This document shows positions 24,198 to 35,002 of a DNA stretch of 64,000 nucleotides, piece by piece; within the stretch, counting starts at the first letter, position 1, and each line of letters opens with the position of its first letter. This stretch comes from Pezicula radicicola (taxonomy: Eukaryota; Ascomycota; Leotiomycetes; Helotiales; Dermateaceae): contig PDUO01000012.1 in the NCBI GenBank assembly GCA_003008705.1, positions 386,870 to 450,869 on the forward strand, given 5' to 3'. The position numbers and the translations under genes were made by a program. The notes below the pieces were generated by a model, which was not told the origin of the DNA, did not search any database, and saw only the letters and a program-made list of their open reading frames with translations.

Positions 24198-25157
24198 TTA
24201 ATACCTCTTCCTCTGCTTTTTCCCGCTATCAACGTCCATCATGTCTGGGTCGGCTGGAACACCTAGACTTGTGGCACCCAGAGCATTTGATCCACCGAGC
24301 CTTCTACCAGCATTGCCTCTAGACTTTTCGCCTTCGTCCGCTAGTTCCCTCTCTGCGTCTTCGTCCAGCATAGTCCCTTCTATGCTCAAAAATCCTCGTT
24401 CTCTGTCGTGACTAGACTCGATTTCGCGCACTCTAAATTTGATTGTCCCTTCTAACTTCTTCCCTTCACCATCCACAAAGTATCCAACTCCATCCTCAGC
24501 ATAGGTTTCGCCGGCGCCGGCAGAGGCTTCATTCACCTCGTCCTCCACCCCCACCCACCTCCAATCAGCAGGCAGCCGTTTCCGCTCAATACTGGCATTG
24601 AAGAGATTCCAACACACCAAGCCGAGATGTCCCTCATTCTGCAAATTAACGTAACCTTCCAGCCAAGCTCCTTTCTCGGGGTTAAACAGCAGAAATTCGG
24701 CTGTGACCCAAGTCCAACTGACAGCATACTCGTCTATACTCTTCAGTAACGTCGTATCGCCATCATCGCAAAATGCCTTTTCGGATATTCGAGGATTGCT
24801 GTATGACAGAACGACTCCATGGAATGGTGGGTAGTATGTAAGGATGAGCGGGGAGATGTGTTCGGCGCAGAGACCTTCGAGTGGGAATTTCTGGGAGATA
24901 GGTGCCAATGGGAGGTAGAGAGAGCAGGTTTGTAAATGGAAGGGCGAATTTTGAGGAGGTTCTTGTATTGGGGCTTCTAGCGCTTTAGCTGTCTTGTCGG
25001 ACCTGTGCTTCTTTGATTTCTTTGACCCATGCCCGTCTTCCTCGTGGTCTCGCTTCCTCTTCTTGCCATCCTTAGACTTGTGTTTTTTTGCGGAGGGCAC
25101 TTGGGCGACTGGCGGTTTTGATGGCATTGTGTCAATTGACATGGTCGAGTGTTCCAT
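24198..25157 (-). CDS. RPA43: RNA polymerase I subunit RPA43
   Basis: Single exon, 319 residues. The N-terminal 65 residues are Lys-rich with nuclear localisation-type clusters (KKHKSKDGKKRKRD, GSKKSKKHR). Then comes the Rpb7-N-like region (SLYLPLAPISQKFPLEGLCA, LILTYYPPFHGVVLSYSNPR) followed by an OB-fold segment (WLEGYVNLQNEGHLGLVCWN, LFNASIERKRLP) and a tail ending in GKKQRKRY. That order and those motifs are the A43 stalk subunit of RNA polymerase I, which docks the initiation factor Rrn3 in the nucleolus. An alternative start at Met6 (25142) is equally plausible. It is divergent from the DnaJ gene, with 293 bp between starts. Confidence 0.88.
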   Translation of the reverse strand: MEHSTMSIDTMPSKPPVAQVPSAKKHKSKDGKKRKRDHEEDGHGSKKSKKHRSDKTAKALEAPIQEPPQNSPFHLQTCSLYLPLAPISQKFPLEGLCAEHISPLILTYYPPFHGVVLSYSNPRISEKAFCDDGDTTLLKSIDEYAVSWTWVTAEFLLFNPEKGAWLEGYVNLQNEGHLGLVCWNLFNASIERKRLPADWRWVGVEDEVNEASAGAGETYAEDGVGYFVDGEGKKLEGTIKFRVREIESSHDRERGFLSIEGTMLDEDAERELADEGEKSRGNAGRRLGGSNALGATSLGVPADPDMMDVDSGKKQRKRY

Positions 25158-25450
25158 TTACTGTCAAAATGTCAAAATGCAGCTCCAGTTTGACATCGGA
25201 ACAAAATCTTGCGCCTCAAACCCAAAAACTTTAGTGCAGGGATTCGCGATGCGGCCGTCGGCCGCTAGTGCAGTTCTGAGCTTTGAGTAATGTAATGTGG
25301 CATCGCGACTTCGGTTCCAGGCAGCTCGAGTTGAAGCAACATATAAAATAACCCCAACTCTTCCACTCATTTATTCGCGCTCTTTTGATGGCAGCAACCT
25401 TTGGCGTTTAACTTGGGGAATCATCTGAGCTAAGCATCTAACATAACACA
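25158..25450. promoter_or_regulatory. Bidirectional promoter region RPA43 / DnaJ gene
   Basis: About 293 bp separate two divergent start codons. It includes a GC-rich near-palindrome gcggccgtcggccgc at 25251-25265. Shared regulation is inferred from spacing only. Confidence 0.45.
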
Positions 25451-26581
25451 ATGGCGCATTTGCTTTCGCTCGCTGGCTGGACAATTCTCCCAAATGTCAA
25501 TCCCCCCTACCAGCCCCTCGGCTTGCACGTAACATACTGACTTTCTTTGTAGTTAGTCACAGGATGGGCCCAGTCTCTGTGGTATGGAATTTCAATTCGA
25601 GCCGGCGACCCAAAACCAGTTCCGGGATCACCACAATTTAACCAGCATCGCCGGCGCATTTACATCATAGTGGTATCTGCCTACCTTCTCTATACAATAT
25701 ACGAAGCAGACTGGGATATTCGGAGGGCCAGTGATTTTTATCAAGATCTCGCTGTCCCACATACCGTCAGTGACCGCGAACTCAAGTCACGATTCAGGCG
25801 CCTTGCCGCAATCCATCACCCAGACAAAGTCTCCTCTGGAGCACCAAACACCGATGGCTACTTTGTTCACCTCAAACTTGCCCAGGATACATTGCTAAAC
25901 CCAGCAAAAAGATACGCGTACGAACGCTTCGGCCCCGACATGCTAGGCTGGCAGCGATGTTCCAGCATTGGAGACTATGTGTACCAGGGTGTCCAGTCGG
26001 TTATTCCATACTACGGAGCCACAGCTATTTTTATGTACCTGCTTGGACTTTTTGGCTATTTGGAATGGGGCAAGTACTGGCGATGGCTAGCCTTGATTGT
26101 CCTTTGTACATTCGAACTCAGCGTCATCTCACGCCCACATTTCCCGCCCATCGCAGCGAAGCTCATAAATCCACTCCTCACAACCTTCACCTCACATCCA
26201 CCATATCTACCCTTCCAACTCATTCAGCTATTCCGAAAAATGAGCATCACGCTCTCCATCGCTTTGGGACAAATTGGTCCCCTACTTCAACCCCCGACGG
26301 CTACACCAGCTGGCGTCAGTCCAGAAGTGGCGCTACAGCAACAGCTGGATAGGCTGGAGCAGTCGGCTAATATGGCGAATAATCAGGCCAGCATACTGAT
26401 GCAAATGGAGATGTCACCATTTCAGCATGATGTGCATGATATGAACAAAGTCAAGGGCAAGATTAGTGAGTGGCTGGCAAACAACACCATTAATCAGGAT
26501 CCGGAAGTTAGAGATGCTGTAGGTACGGTAATGAAGAAGAGACGGACAGATGCTCCAGCTGGGGCGAGGGGTAATAGATAA
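25451..26581 (+). CDS. Membrane-associated DnaJ (J-domain) chaperone
   Basis: Exons 25451-25495 and 25553-26581 give 357 residues. The short first exon (MAHLLSLAGWTILPN) joins to LVTGWAQSLWYG through a 57-bp intron with an unusual gtcaat donor and a tactgac branch site close to the acceptor; reading through instead gives a sequence unlike relatives. A membrane segment at about 48-63 (IYIIVVSAYLLYTIYE) precedes the J domain (about 72-140), whose HPD triplet is at 104-106. Two further hydrophobic segments follow (ATAIFMYLLGLFGYLEWG and WLALIVLCTFELSVIS), then a Gln-rich helix and a basic C-terminus (KKRRTDAPAGARGNR). The layout suggests an ER membrane co-chaperone that recruits Hsp70; the side of the membrane on which the J domain sits is not decided by sequence. 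Confidence 0.85.
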
Positions 26582-27189
26582 CGTCTGAACTAATATAATA
26601 GAGCAAATAAACCTTCTTTCAACTTTGATCATTAGTATAAGGTGTGCAACAAACTTTACGAGATAAGCGAGACTACCCTTTCATGCAGGAACAATGCAAG
26701 ACTAAGAGTTTAATTTTGCTCTAACATTCAATCTCGAACAAACTTTTCTATATCTACCTAGGCAGGAACCAAAACAAGTTCCGTGGAGTTCTGGAATGAC
26801 TAAAATGGCAGATACAGGTAGCTACTCACCTACTTTGGTTTACCTTAGGTTGCTCGCTTCACTCGAGTAATTCGCACTTACTTACTCAAGTAAGTCAGGG
26901 GTAATAGGTAAGTTCTTTCGCGAGTATCTAACAGAACCAGTAATATGAACCCGTACCAAGTTATCTACAAATCACTTTCTTCATCCTCACAGCTCATCAC
27001 AATCTCACGAAAACAAAAGGCAGAATTTACATCTAATCCTTCTGTCAAACAGGTAGTGTATGTACACTTATTTACACACAATCAAAATATATATACAAAG
27101 AACCGTATAGCACCAACCATCACCCGCCAAAAAATACCAAAACTTCCCCCCTTTTTCCCACGACCCCCTCGCCCTAGTTTTTATCCCTC
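26582..27189. other. Convergent intergenic region DnaJ / GH131
   Basis: Contains short palindromic words around 26855-26900 (ctcgagtaattcg, ttactcaagtaa). No gene recognised. Confidence 0.6.
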
Positions 27190-28895
27190 TCAGTTCCTAA
27201 CAACATCCCTAGCATGACGTCTAGCGACTGTTGAACCAGTATACTCGGTATCCTTGTGGCTAGAATAGAAAGAGCTCAACCACGAAAGAAGACTATTAAG
27301 TGTAGTTCCAGAAGGCATCGAGACAGCAGAAACGGAAGATGTGCTTGTAGCTGATGCAGTTGTAGAAGTAGCAGTACCAGTAGAGGTTGTCGAAACAGAT
27401 TGAACACCAACTTGAACACCGATGGATGTTGCAGTGGCCTTTGCTACTGAGCTGGTTTGTGTAGCAGTTGATCCAGATGCTGTTGGAGTTACACTAGAAC
27501 ACTTCTTCTTTGTGTTCGATGCTGAAGCTGAGGCTGAGGCTGAGGCGGCCTGTGCAATGGCTGAGGTGGCTGTTGGAGTTACGCTTGAGCACTTCTTCTT
27601 GGTGCTTGATGAGCTTGCTTGTGCGGTGGATGTTGTGTTGGCAATTGAGCTTGAGCTTGAGGCTACCACTGCTTCACTACTAGTAGTTGGTACAGAGACT
27701 CCGCCGGAGGTTGTTGGGATTGTGACAACGGTTGCAAAAGTAGAGACGGCGCTGCTGGATGAAGAAGGCGCTGAGGTTGAGACTTCAACTGGGACGACAG
27801 TTGCGGTCGATACAGATGCAATAGCAGATGAAGAGCTGGCAACTGCTTGTACGGCACTTGAAGAGGATACTTGAGATGAGGCTGCTGATGAGGTTGCTGA
27901 CGAGGTGCCTGCAGAGCTGGAGACAACAGAGCTACCATCGGGTCCAGAGACGGAGGTCGTCAAAGAACCACTCTCAATGTAGACACCGCTGAAGTATAGG
28001 TCTTCAGTTGCGTCAGTCTGGCCTGTGACGGGGAGTTCAAGGACACCCAGATGCCAGTCAGCTCCATCAGAGGAAGCGGAGACTGAGACGGCTGCAACTG
28101 CTAATTCCAAGTCATCAGAGCCAGTAGAGTGGTAGAAAGCTACTGAACCGCCGTCGAAATCCTGTATTTCTTGTTAGTTAACTGTTCGAAAAGAAATTCA
28201 AAACGGCAGTAACATACGATCTCATAAGCACAATTATGCCAGACGCCGGCAGTCCAGTTTGTAGACCATTGGGAAGTGCTGCTAACATCCCATCGCAACA
28301 AAGGGTCCGATGAAGCACCCGTAGTGCTGACACCAGACTTCAACTCCGTGAAGTGAGACTCGAAGAAAGCGATTTGATGCTCGCGGAATTCGCTAGGCGC
28401 ATTGGTGTCCGATCGCATGATCGAAAAGTGGTAGTATACTGTGCCAGAGTTGATGGCGGCGGTGGTTTGTGGAATCAACTCTGTCCGTCTCATGGTTTGT
28501 CCATTCCAGTAAGAAGTGTCATCCAGAGTGATTTTCACACCCTGGGTACTGCCTGTGTCGGCAGGGTTCTTGAATGTTGAGTCCAGATTCACATAAGACG
28601 TTATGTTTTCGGAACCGTGCTAAAAAGGCTTAGTATATAAAATGGACGAGAACGGGGATGATACTTACAATGTAATATTGGTATGGTCCAACTTCGTTGC
28701 TCCATGACCACTCGGCTATCTCGGAGCTGGAGGTCTGTTCAAGAGCCAAGTCAGTAAAGCATATACCAAGAGAGTCTATCCTCATTCAAGGAAAATCATT
28801 TGCCTTACCAAGTCATTGAAGCGACCATCCCAAAGAATTTCACTGACAGCCGAGCCAGCCAGGGCAGCTGCAGTGAGTACGTATGAATAGAGCAT
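27190..28895 (-). CDS. Secreted glycoside hydrolase family 131 protein with Ser/Thr-rich tail
   Basis: Four exons: 28895-28809, 28734-28669, 28619-28218 and 28161-27190, giving 508 residues. A signal peptide (MLYSYVLTAAALAGSAVS) is followed by the GH131 core from ILWDGRFNDL through YWNGQTMRRTELIPQT, REHQIAFFESHFTELKSG, LLRWDVSSTSQWSTNWTAG and DWHLGVLELP to YFSGVYIESG at about 245. GH131 enzymes cleave beta-1,3/1,6- and beta-1,4-glucans of plant or fungal walls. The last 260 residues are almost all Ser, Thr, Ala and Val, likely a heavily O-glycosylated stalk, with two near-identical TKKKCSSVTPTA blocks. No cellulose-binding module and no hydrophobic GPI signal are seen; the C-terminus is polar (ARRHARDVVRN). 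All junctions are GT-AG and in phase. Confidence 0.9.
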
Positions 28896-30239
28896 TTTTC
28901 CTGAAATGGAGAGAGAAGAAATGAATGACAGATAGACCAAGGCTAAAGAATGAATGGACGTGAACAAGCACAGTTGACCAACAAAAAGGGAAGAAAAAGG
29001 AACAAACCGTTGGAATTGAAGCAGTATTTGAACATATTCCCGCAAATTAAACTCGTCCAGATTAGATTCATTCAGGACTGCCCCAGGAGTTCGCCTGAAT
29101 GAAGTTTTTAAACTTCATCTGATGTCCACGTCGCCCGTTTGTATAGTGAGTCTCATATATGGAGGATTTGGAGAGCCTCTTTGCTTGGCTACTTTATTTG
29201 GTACGACATTACCGTATTCGGATGCTCGAAACATGGGATGAATTTCTCCGTGAGTACCGAGTGGTCCGAAGTTTCGCGGGGAAGGAGTTCGATTTATGTA
29301 TGGGTGCAATCATACGAGAGAGGCAAGAACATCGCTGCTTTGCTCTGACACTTTGAAGTGAGCTTGGATGCTTTCGAGTCTTACTGTACCTACGAGTAGT
29401 GTGCTATTCTGGTAATCAATGATTAGGGCAATATGCTCAGGATGGTCCGCCCTCTGAATCAAATCAAAGGGATTTTGAGCAAATAAGAAGATACAAATTG
29501 GAGGCGAAATTGCACATGGAGCCGTTTCGTTCTGATCTGTTTCAAACAGATCACCGCACAACGCCACACTCACCACTTGTGGCTGGTGTTTGCTAAGCGA
29601 GCAGCATCCCTCCCCCTTAAAATATTCCTTCTAGCTCACCTATTTCGGAACTATAAATACTTCAATTGTTCCGCATCTCTATTCTAGGTTCCGAAACATC
29701 GTTCTTCTCTTTTGGGCGGTCAAAAATGATCTAATTTCTGCATAACATCCGCTTCTATGTAACACCACATCTGCAGCTCGTGCCCGAATAGGCCGAGACC
29801 GATGCAGTGGGAGCCAGCCGTATGCAAAACAACCCACGTACCCAGAGAAATAGCAGCAACGGAAACTGTACCCGTATTCTTGCAGCACCCGGTTATGGGA
29901 AAAGTGCATCCCAAACTTTCATGGTACCCAACAAAAATGCAGTATCCTTTAGTCGTTAACGGTCGAATCCACCATGTCATAAGCGCACGACGTGGGAAGT
30001 TATCCCCATTGTCGGTAACCTGTGATATGTAATTGAATACAAAAAAAAAACAAATGTTGGATAAAAGAATTGTTGGATGACGTTTCTCTTTTGACTTGCG
30101 GGGTTGTTTTGCCTGTCTTATCGTGAATGTATGCAAGATAGTTCCTGTGCTTCCCGACTTCAAAGTTCGAACCTCTCGTTTTCTTGATCTGTTCTATTCA
30201 AGCTAAAGATTATTTGAACGACATTGGGATAGCCTGATA
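28896..30239. other. Intergenic region upstream of GH131 and of the methyltransferase pseudogene
   Basis: No convincing gene. A minus-strand open frame at 29720-30163 (147 residues, Cys-rich) shows no family resemblance. An A-run lies at about 30039-30051. Confidence 0.55.
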
Positions 30240-30760
30240 ATGGCAGAACATCAGGCATTGAACTTGGAAGCCGAGGCGGATGACTGGATTGATGGAGATT
30301 CTGGGATTGGAGATAGCATTGCCAGCTCTACGGCCTCGATTGGTAAGGAATTTCTCTAAAGGTTGATTTTGTCTTTGGGGCAGACTTTTGAACTCTTATA
30401 CAAGTTTTCGGCAATTGGAGAATTTCTACAAGCTCAATAATCCTATCCAGACTGCTAAGTCTATTTGAGTAAAGTAATGCAACTAAGAGGCTTTTTAGGT
30501 TCCTCCATCATGAAATACTGAGAAGAAAACGGAAGAACGTATCACGCCTAAAAAGACGGACAATACTTTCTTGCCCAATGATGAACGCGAAAATGATCGC
30601 TTGGATCTTCAACACCATCTCACCAGCTTGACGTTTGGCGGGAAATTATTCCAGGCTCCGATTCCGAAGGAACAGACACTACATCGCGTGCTGAATGTTG
30701 GCACAGGTACTGGCATTGTATGTATTGCTGGAACCACCTCGTTGACTGACACTCTTCAAC
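30240..30760 (+). pseudogene. Decayed LaeA-like SAM methyltransferase gene
   Basis: A first exon from 30240 reads MAEHQALNLEAEADDWIDGD, then SGIGDSIASSTASI, and ends at a gtaagg donor. After a plausible acceptor near 30499, the family sequence resumes as SSIMKY, then meets a stop (TGA at 30519) where relatives have Arg, continues EENGRTYHA, meets a second stop (TAA at 30549) where relatives have Tyr, then KDGQYFL, then a one-base insertion (about 30573), after which PNDERENDRLDLQHHL, then FGGKLFQAPIPKE and RVLNVGTGTGI follow in the new frame. The SAM-binding glycine motif is the last recognisable element; a faint DLSP-like echo appears near 30930 and the catalytic C-terminal half is gone. Two nonsense changes, a frameshift and truncation make this a clear pseudogene of the same family as the intact gene at 31893-33308. 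Confidence 0.85.
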
Positions 30761-31892
30761 TTTGGGGTATCGTAGAGAAGAGCGAAAATGAATATTTTAT
30801 CCACCCTCATACCATTTTTAGCAACCACTCCACAGCACAAACCGCACTCACCACCCTCCGTACCTCCATATTACATCTTAATCATTCCAAAGTCCTTCAT
30901 ATTCCATATTTCATGCAAATGTTACACCGAGTGTGATTTATCGCCAAAAGAGAACTCCACGTCGACACCGGATGCTCCAAGAATACTCTCTTTTCATAAA
31001 ACCATGTTGCACGAATAAAGTCTCTTTGAAACTCTGTACAAAACCGCGAGAGACCACGAGGATTACTGGGGATATGCTGCATCATAAAAGTTATCTTTGT
31101 GGTTCGAGGGTTGAAAAGACCCCAGAGTTCATGTCTTTCGCTATCTTTCTTTGTGTTGGCCCAAGTATTGATCTCGTCCTTGAATTGACGACAGGATATT
31201 CTTAGCGGTTGAAAGATATCGTACGTTCCGCGTAATTTTTCTGCGCATACTCAGACGGTTACACTGTGGTCCTGCGCGAAGGTCTCTTCGAATATTTTGG
31301 TGACGTATCTCTAGTGGAGACGTTGGAGGGTAGATTTTTGTTGGTTCTCCATCGTGAATGTTTTGTGCCCGGTGAGGTTTGGTGAAATGGTCAGGACAGA
31401 TCTTACCTTTTCTATATACCTTAGTGTATTTTACAGTCTTAGTATAAGTTTTTCTCGGTCACCTAAGAGTTTTAGCTTAGGCTATCTGACGTACTTTGCT
31501 CGCTTAATTTTTCTAGCTAATTGTCCTGTACTTGAATTATTAGTGCTCTTCTTGTTTCCTAACTGAAGCAGGCACTAGACTGAGACAACGCAAGTATACC
31601 TTTCAAAATATCTTGTTCTTCGAACACCTTTCTGTTAGACTCCTTCAAAGTAACCCAACCTTGTAATCGAATTTCAATGGATGGTATCGATCCTTTGCTT
31701 ATTAAGTTAAACACGAATAGCTCGAAGTCAAGTTTATCTATGAGATATTATAGACTATATATTGGTCCAAAAAACGCAACCACCCAAGTTTTACATGGCC
31801 AAAAAAAAACAATAAGAACAACTAGTAGAGAGACTTTACCAAAACTTCCAAGCTGCATAGAAACCCCACATTTTTACCCCAGACTTTAATAC
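30761..31892. other. Region between methyltransferase pseudogene and intact methyltransferase
   Basis: Probably holds eroded 3' remains of the pseudogene (weak DLSP-like echo near 30930) and the 3' flank of the opposing gene. Nothing else recognised. Confidence 0.5.
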
Positions 31893-33308
31893 TCACATTT
31901 CTAGTGGTTTTCGACCATAGACAACATAACTACATAAAATTGCGTTAGAAACAACAGAAAACTCTTACAAGTAAGAGTAGGGCAGAACATTTCAAACTTA
32001 CATCTCATGATAAGCATGAATATCCACATTCCTATACCCCGCCTTAACCCTCTCCAAAAAACTCGTCAACCTCTCCTCATCCCACCCAAGAATAGATCTA
32101 AACAAGCGATTACTACCACTCTCCATAGCTCCCCCCTCCAACTGAACATTCAACCAAGCAGCCAAAAGATTCTCCTTCGGATCATGACTCCAAGGACTCA
32201 AAGGCCATCTAAACTTAGTTTCCACAACATCCACAAACCCATTCTCGCACATCCATCTCTTATAAGAAGGAACATCAGCCCAAGGTCTCCCAGCTTTAGT
32301 AGTAGCTTCCTGAACATAATTACCCCATTCTTCAACTGCTGTTCCTTTAATAGTATCATCATCACACTGTTGGATACGTAGATCTTGAAATTCAAGATAT
32401 CCACCTGGTTTTAATGCTCTGTATGCTTCTCGGATTATATGAGTAAAATCTTTGAAACATGTTACTAGGGCTCTTCCATGTATGTAATCGAATTTTGGCG
32501 GGAATACCCAATCGTCTTCCGCGTCGTCGATTTCGAATTGGACATTTATTGGTGCGTATTCTGGTTGGCTGAGTGAGAGATCTGTTCCTAGTACTTTAGC
32601 TGATGGATATGCTTCGGCTGTAAAATTTTATTTTATGTTAGTTTGGTGGTTTTTGAGGGGGATTTCAGGATTCTAACCGAAGTCTATGGCCCATATTCCG
32701 GTTCCTGTGGCTATATCGAGGACCTCTTGTGGCCCTGGTCCAATTGGTGCGAGATGGAGCTTGTCATCAAGTGTGATAAGCCACATTTTATGTTGATTAT
32801 CTAAGTCAATATTTAGAAAATGAACTGCAATGTGATTATATACGGTATCTACCTAGCCTGTTCAATTCAATCTATTTTCATGTTAGTCCTTGATGCTTAG
32901 AAGTCTTATAGGATCGAGGATCTTACCTCGTCATTTGGAAACATATATTCTATCGTATGTCAACTTTACATTCAATTAAAAACAGTGAGTAAAACAGCTT
33001 ACTTCCATCATGATAAGTATGATAAGTTCGTCCATGTTCTTCGACTCTTCTAGCTACACTTGAACCAACAGTATACGTTGATGTACTAAACTCGCAAAGC
33101 AATCTATTAGCATTGTAGAAAAGAAACTCAGATAGGTGTATACGAACTCATAACTTCCAAGATCACCAATAGCAGAGTCACGATCATAATCATCATCCTC
33201 TTGTATATCATCAGGCAATACAATTGAAGCATCTTCCGTACCAAGCTCATCCTCATGCTGCAACGCTACCTCCTCATTCGCAATCGATGTCGAGTTCTCT
33301 ACAGACAT
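31893..33308 (-). CDS. LaeA-like SAM-dependent methyltransferase, seven exons
   Basis: Exons on the minus strand: 33308-33144, 33090-33003, 32949-32927 (23 nt), 32871-32853 (19 nt), 32800-32678, 32617-32002 and 31929-31893 (37 nt), giving 356 residues. Every junction is GT-AG and in phase. The acidic N-terminus contains DRDSAIGD, followed by HGRTYHTYHDGKYMFPNDE-type sequence, the SAM motif VLDIATGTGIWAIDFA (Asp127 to Gly133 core), the acidic GTDLS strand end, FDYIHGRALVTCFKD, LKPGGYLEFQD and the terminal YVVYGRKPLEM. This is the TAM/LaeA-like methyltransferase family, very expanded in Pezizomycotina; members include secondary-metabolism regulators and enzymes of unknown substrate. True LaeA identity cannot be claimed. 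The last exon is needed for the family's YGRKP ending; reading through the sixth donor stops after HAYHEM. A decayed relative faces it about 1.1 kb away. Confidence 0.9.
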
Positions 33309-34477
33309 TTTGCTAGTGTATTTGCCGGTCTTTAGCTTCTGTAGGAGATTAGGAGGTGGAGCGGGGAAGTAACTTTTCCATGAGGTTATGGTGTTAGAAG
33401 ATCCATGTCCTATTAGCGTTATAGCCGATGCATGAGTCCTAATCCGGGCGAGGTTGTATCGGTCCTTATTGCCGCCCATTGCCGACTGAAAACACGTATT
33501 CGAAGCCTTGATATTTAACCCTTGCTTAGCAGCGACAACTGAGATGTACTTCGATATCTGGCAATAGAATTACATGAATTGGGTATAATTTCGTGTGTTT
33601 TGCTAATTATTACCCCTTTATAAGCGAGGCATCCTTTAGCGATTCGTGAGTTGCATTGGAGTAAAACATCTGCGAAATGTAAAGCCTTACTATGTAAACA
33701 TAGGCACTTCAACCAACCATTTACCACTTCTAGGAGACCTGTTTCATATGCCAATTTCCTCTCAAAGATCTAATAAAGAACTTATAGTACGTCCAAGACA
33801 TCAATTACTTCTAGTTTGAAGAAGAAAAAGTTATTTCTTTGCAATTTATACCTAAGGTAGATTAGAAGAAACTAATAATCACAGCAAAGAACCACTAAGC
33901 TGTAAATTGTTCTTGACCCATAATATGCACAGATACTCACCACACAGATGCAGTGGTCGGTTACCTAAATCACATCAGAAAATACGAGATAAGGAGCGAT
34001 TTTCTTGGAATTCTATTCGATTGCCATAAGCATCAAACTAGACACTGGCGCCCCTCCTCACTCTTGGGTATCATAACTACAAAATCAGACAAAGCCCCAG
34101 TGTCTCGGCGACCAACTATGCCCCAGCGACTCACAAACACGCCCACCCAGTCATTAAGCGTAACGGGAGGTCGCTTCGTCAGGTATAATCTTTATACAAC
34201 CCAACAAAAGCTGTGGTGCCTGGGGGACTGACTTAGCCCTAACGATCCACAATCACGCTTACCCAACCATCGACCTTAATAGCAGGTCACCTCAGCAACC
34301 CCAGCGCGCCTCCTCGCCCCGGGTATCATCACAATAAAATTCAACACGAACTCCAATTCGCCACAGAGACTCACAAATATCGCCTAGATCTGCCATGTGG
34401 CCCCGACGCAACAGACACTTCACCGCTTCTCGGCAACGAACCGCTCTCAAAGCTTGGTAGCAGACTCCTTGTAGCAT
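33309..34477. other. Intergenic region with diverged repeats
   Basis: No gene recognised. Diverged repeat copies lie at about 34047-34160 and 34300-34400. The minus-strand frame open from 33479 includes an earlier in-frame Met for the methyltransferase (MGGNKDRYNL), but the family-like start is at 33308. Confidence 0.5.
34047..34400. repeat. Diverged direct repeat
   Basis: The segment from about 34050 (gcgcccctcctcactcttgg, then gtatcataactacaaaat) is echoed at about 34303 (cgcgcctcctcgccccggg, then tatcatcacaataaaat). Further words such as gactcacaaa plus cgccca recur nearby. The copies differ mainly by transitions. Confidence 0.5.
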
Positions 34478-35002
34478 TCATTCGCTTTCGACTTCCACCG
34501 TCCTTGCTGCCCTTGGCTCCATCTCGCGCTTCTTCTCCACTAGCACCATTACACTTCCAACCAATTCGTCCAATTGATCCCGGCTCAATGGTACGTTAGT
34601 CATGATGTATTTCAACGCTGCACCAAAAGGATCCAGTGGCTGAGATGAGACATCTTTTCCCTCCTGGATGGCTTGGAGCTGAGGTGGCTCTTGTTCGTCC
34701 CGATAACGATCGTGAACCCACGGTGACCAAGCTTTAGAACGGGTGCGGTGAAATTCTCGGCTTGGATCTCGGTACGGGTTTAATACTGGGCTTGGTTCTC
34801 GGCGAGGGGGGTGGTTTGCGATGCTGTCATCGGCAAACTTATCCAAAGAATTCGCCTTTGGCTTGCCCCTACCCCTGACAACGATCGGCTGGTAGGAATT
34901 GGAGGTGGTGGACAGAAGTCCTTTGCTGTCATTGATCGGTCCGTTGTCACCATTTTCTCCGACCACTTGCTCGCCTACATGCTTTGGCTGGTTCGTGGAC
35001 AT
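34478..35002 (-). CDS. Hypothetical protein, 174 residues
   Basis: Single open frame with no recognised family. The sequence is hydrophilic and probably disordered: an N-terminal MSTNQPKHVGEQ, a basic segment VVRGRGKPKANSLDKFADD, an Arg/Pro-rich middle (RREPSPVLNPYRDPSREF, HRTRSKAWSPWVHDRY), then a more regular helical end (PFGAALKYIMTNVPLSRDQL, DELVGSVMVLVEKKREME). No signal peptide or membrane segment is seen. The sustained charged composition and the amphipathic C-terminal helix argue for a real coding region, but a chance frame cannot be excluded, and an upstream non-coding exon is possible. Confidence 0.45.
   Translation of the reverse strand: MSTNQPKHVGEQVVGENGDNGPINDSKGLLSTTSNSYQPIVVRGRGKPKANSLDKFADDSIANHPPRREPSPVLNPYRDPSREFHRTRSKAWSPWVHDRYRDEQEPPQLQAIQEGKDVSSQPLDPFGAALKYIMTNVPLSRDQLDELVGSVMVLVEKKREMEPRAARTVEVESE

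Noticed and set aside
29720..30163. 147-residue minus-strand open frame, Cys-rich
   Set aside because: No signal peptide, no domain, and an A/T-run inside; no support beyond length.
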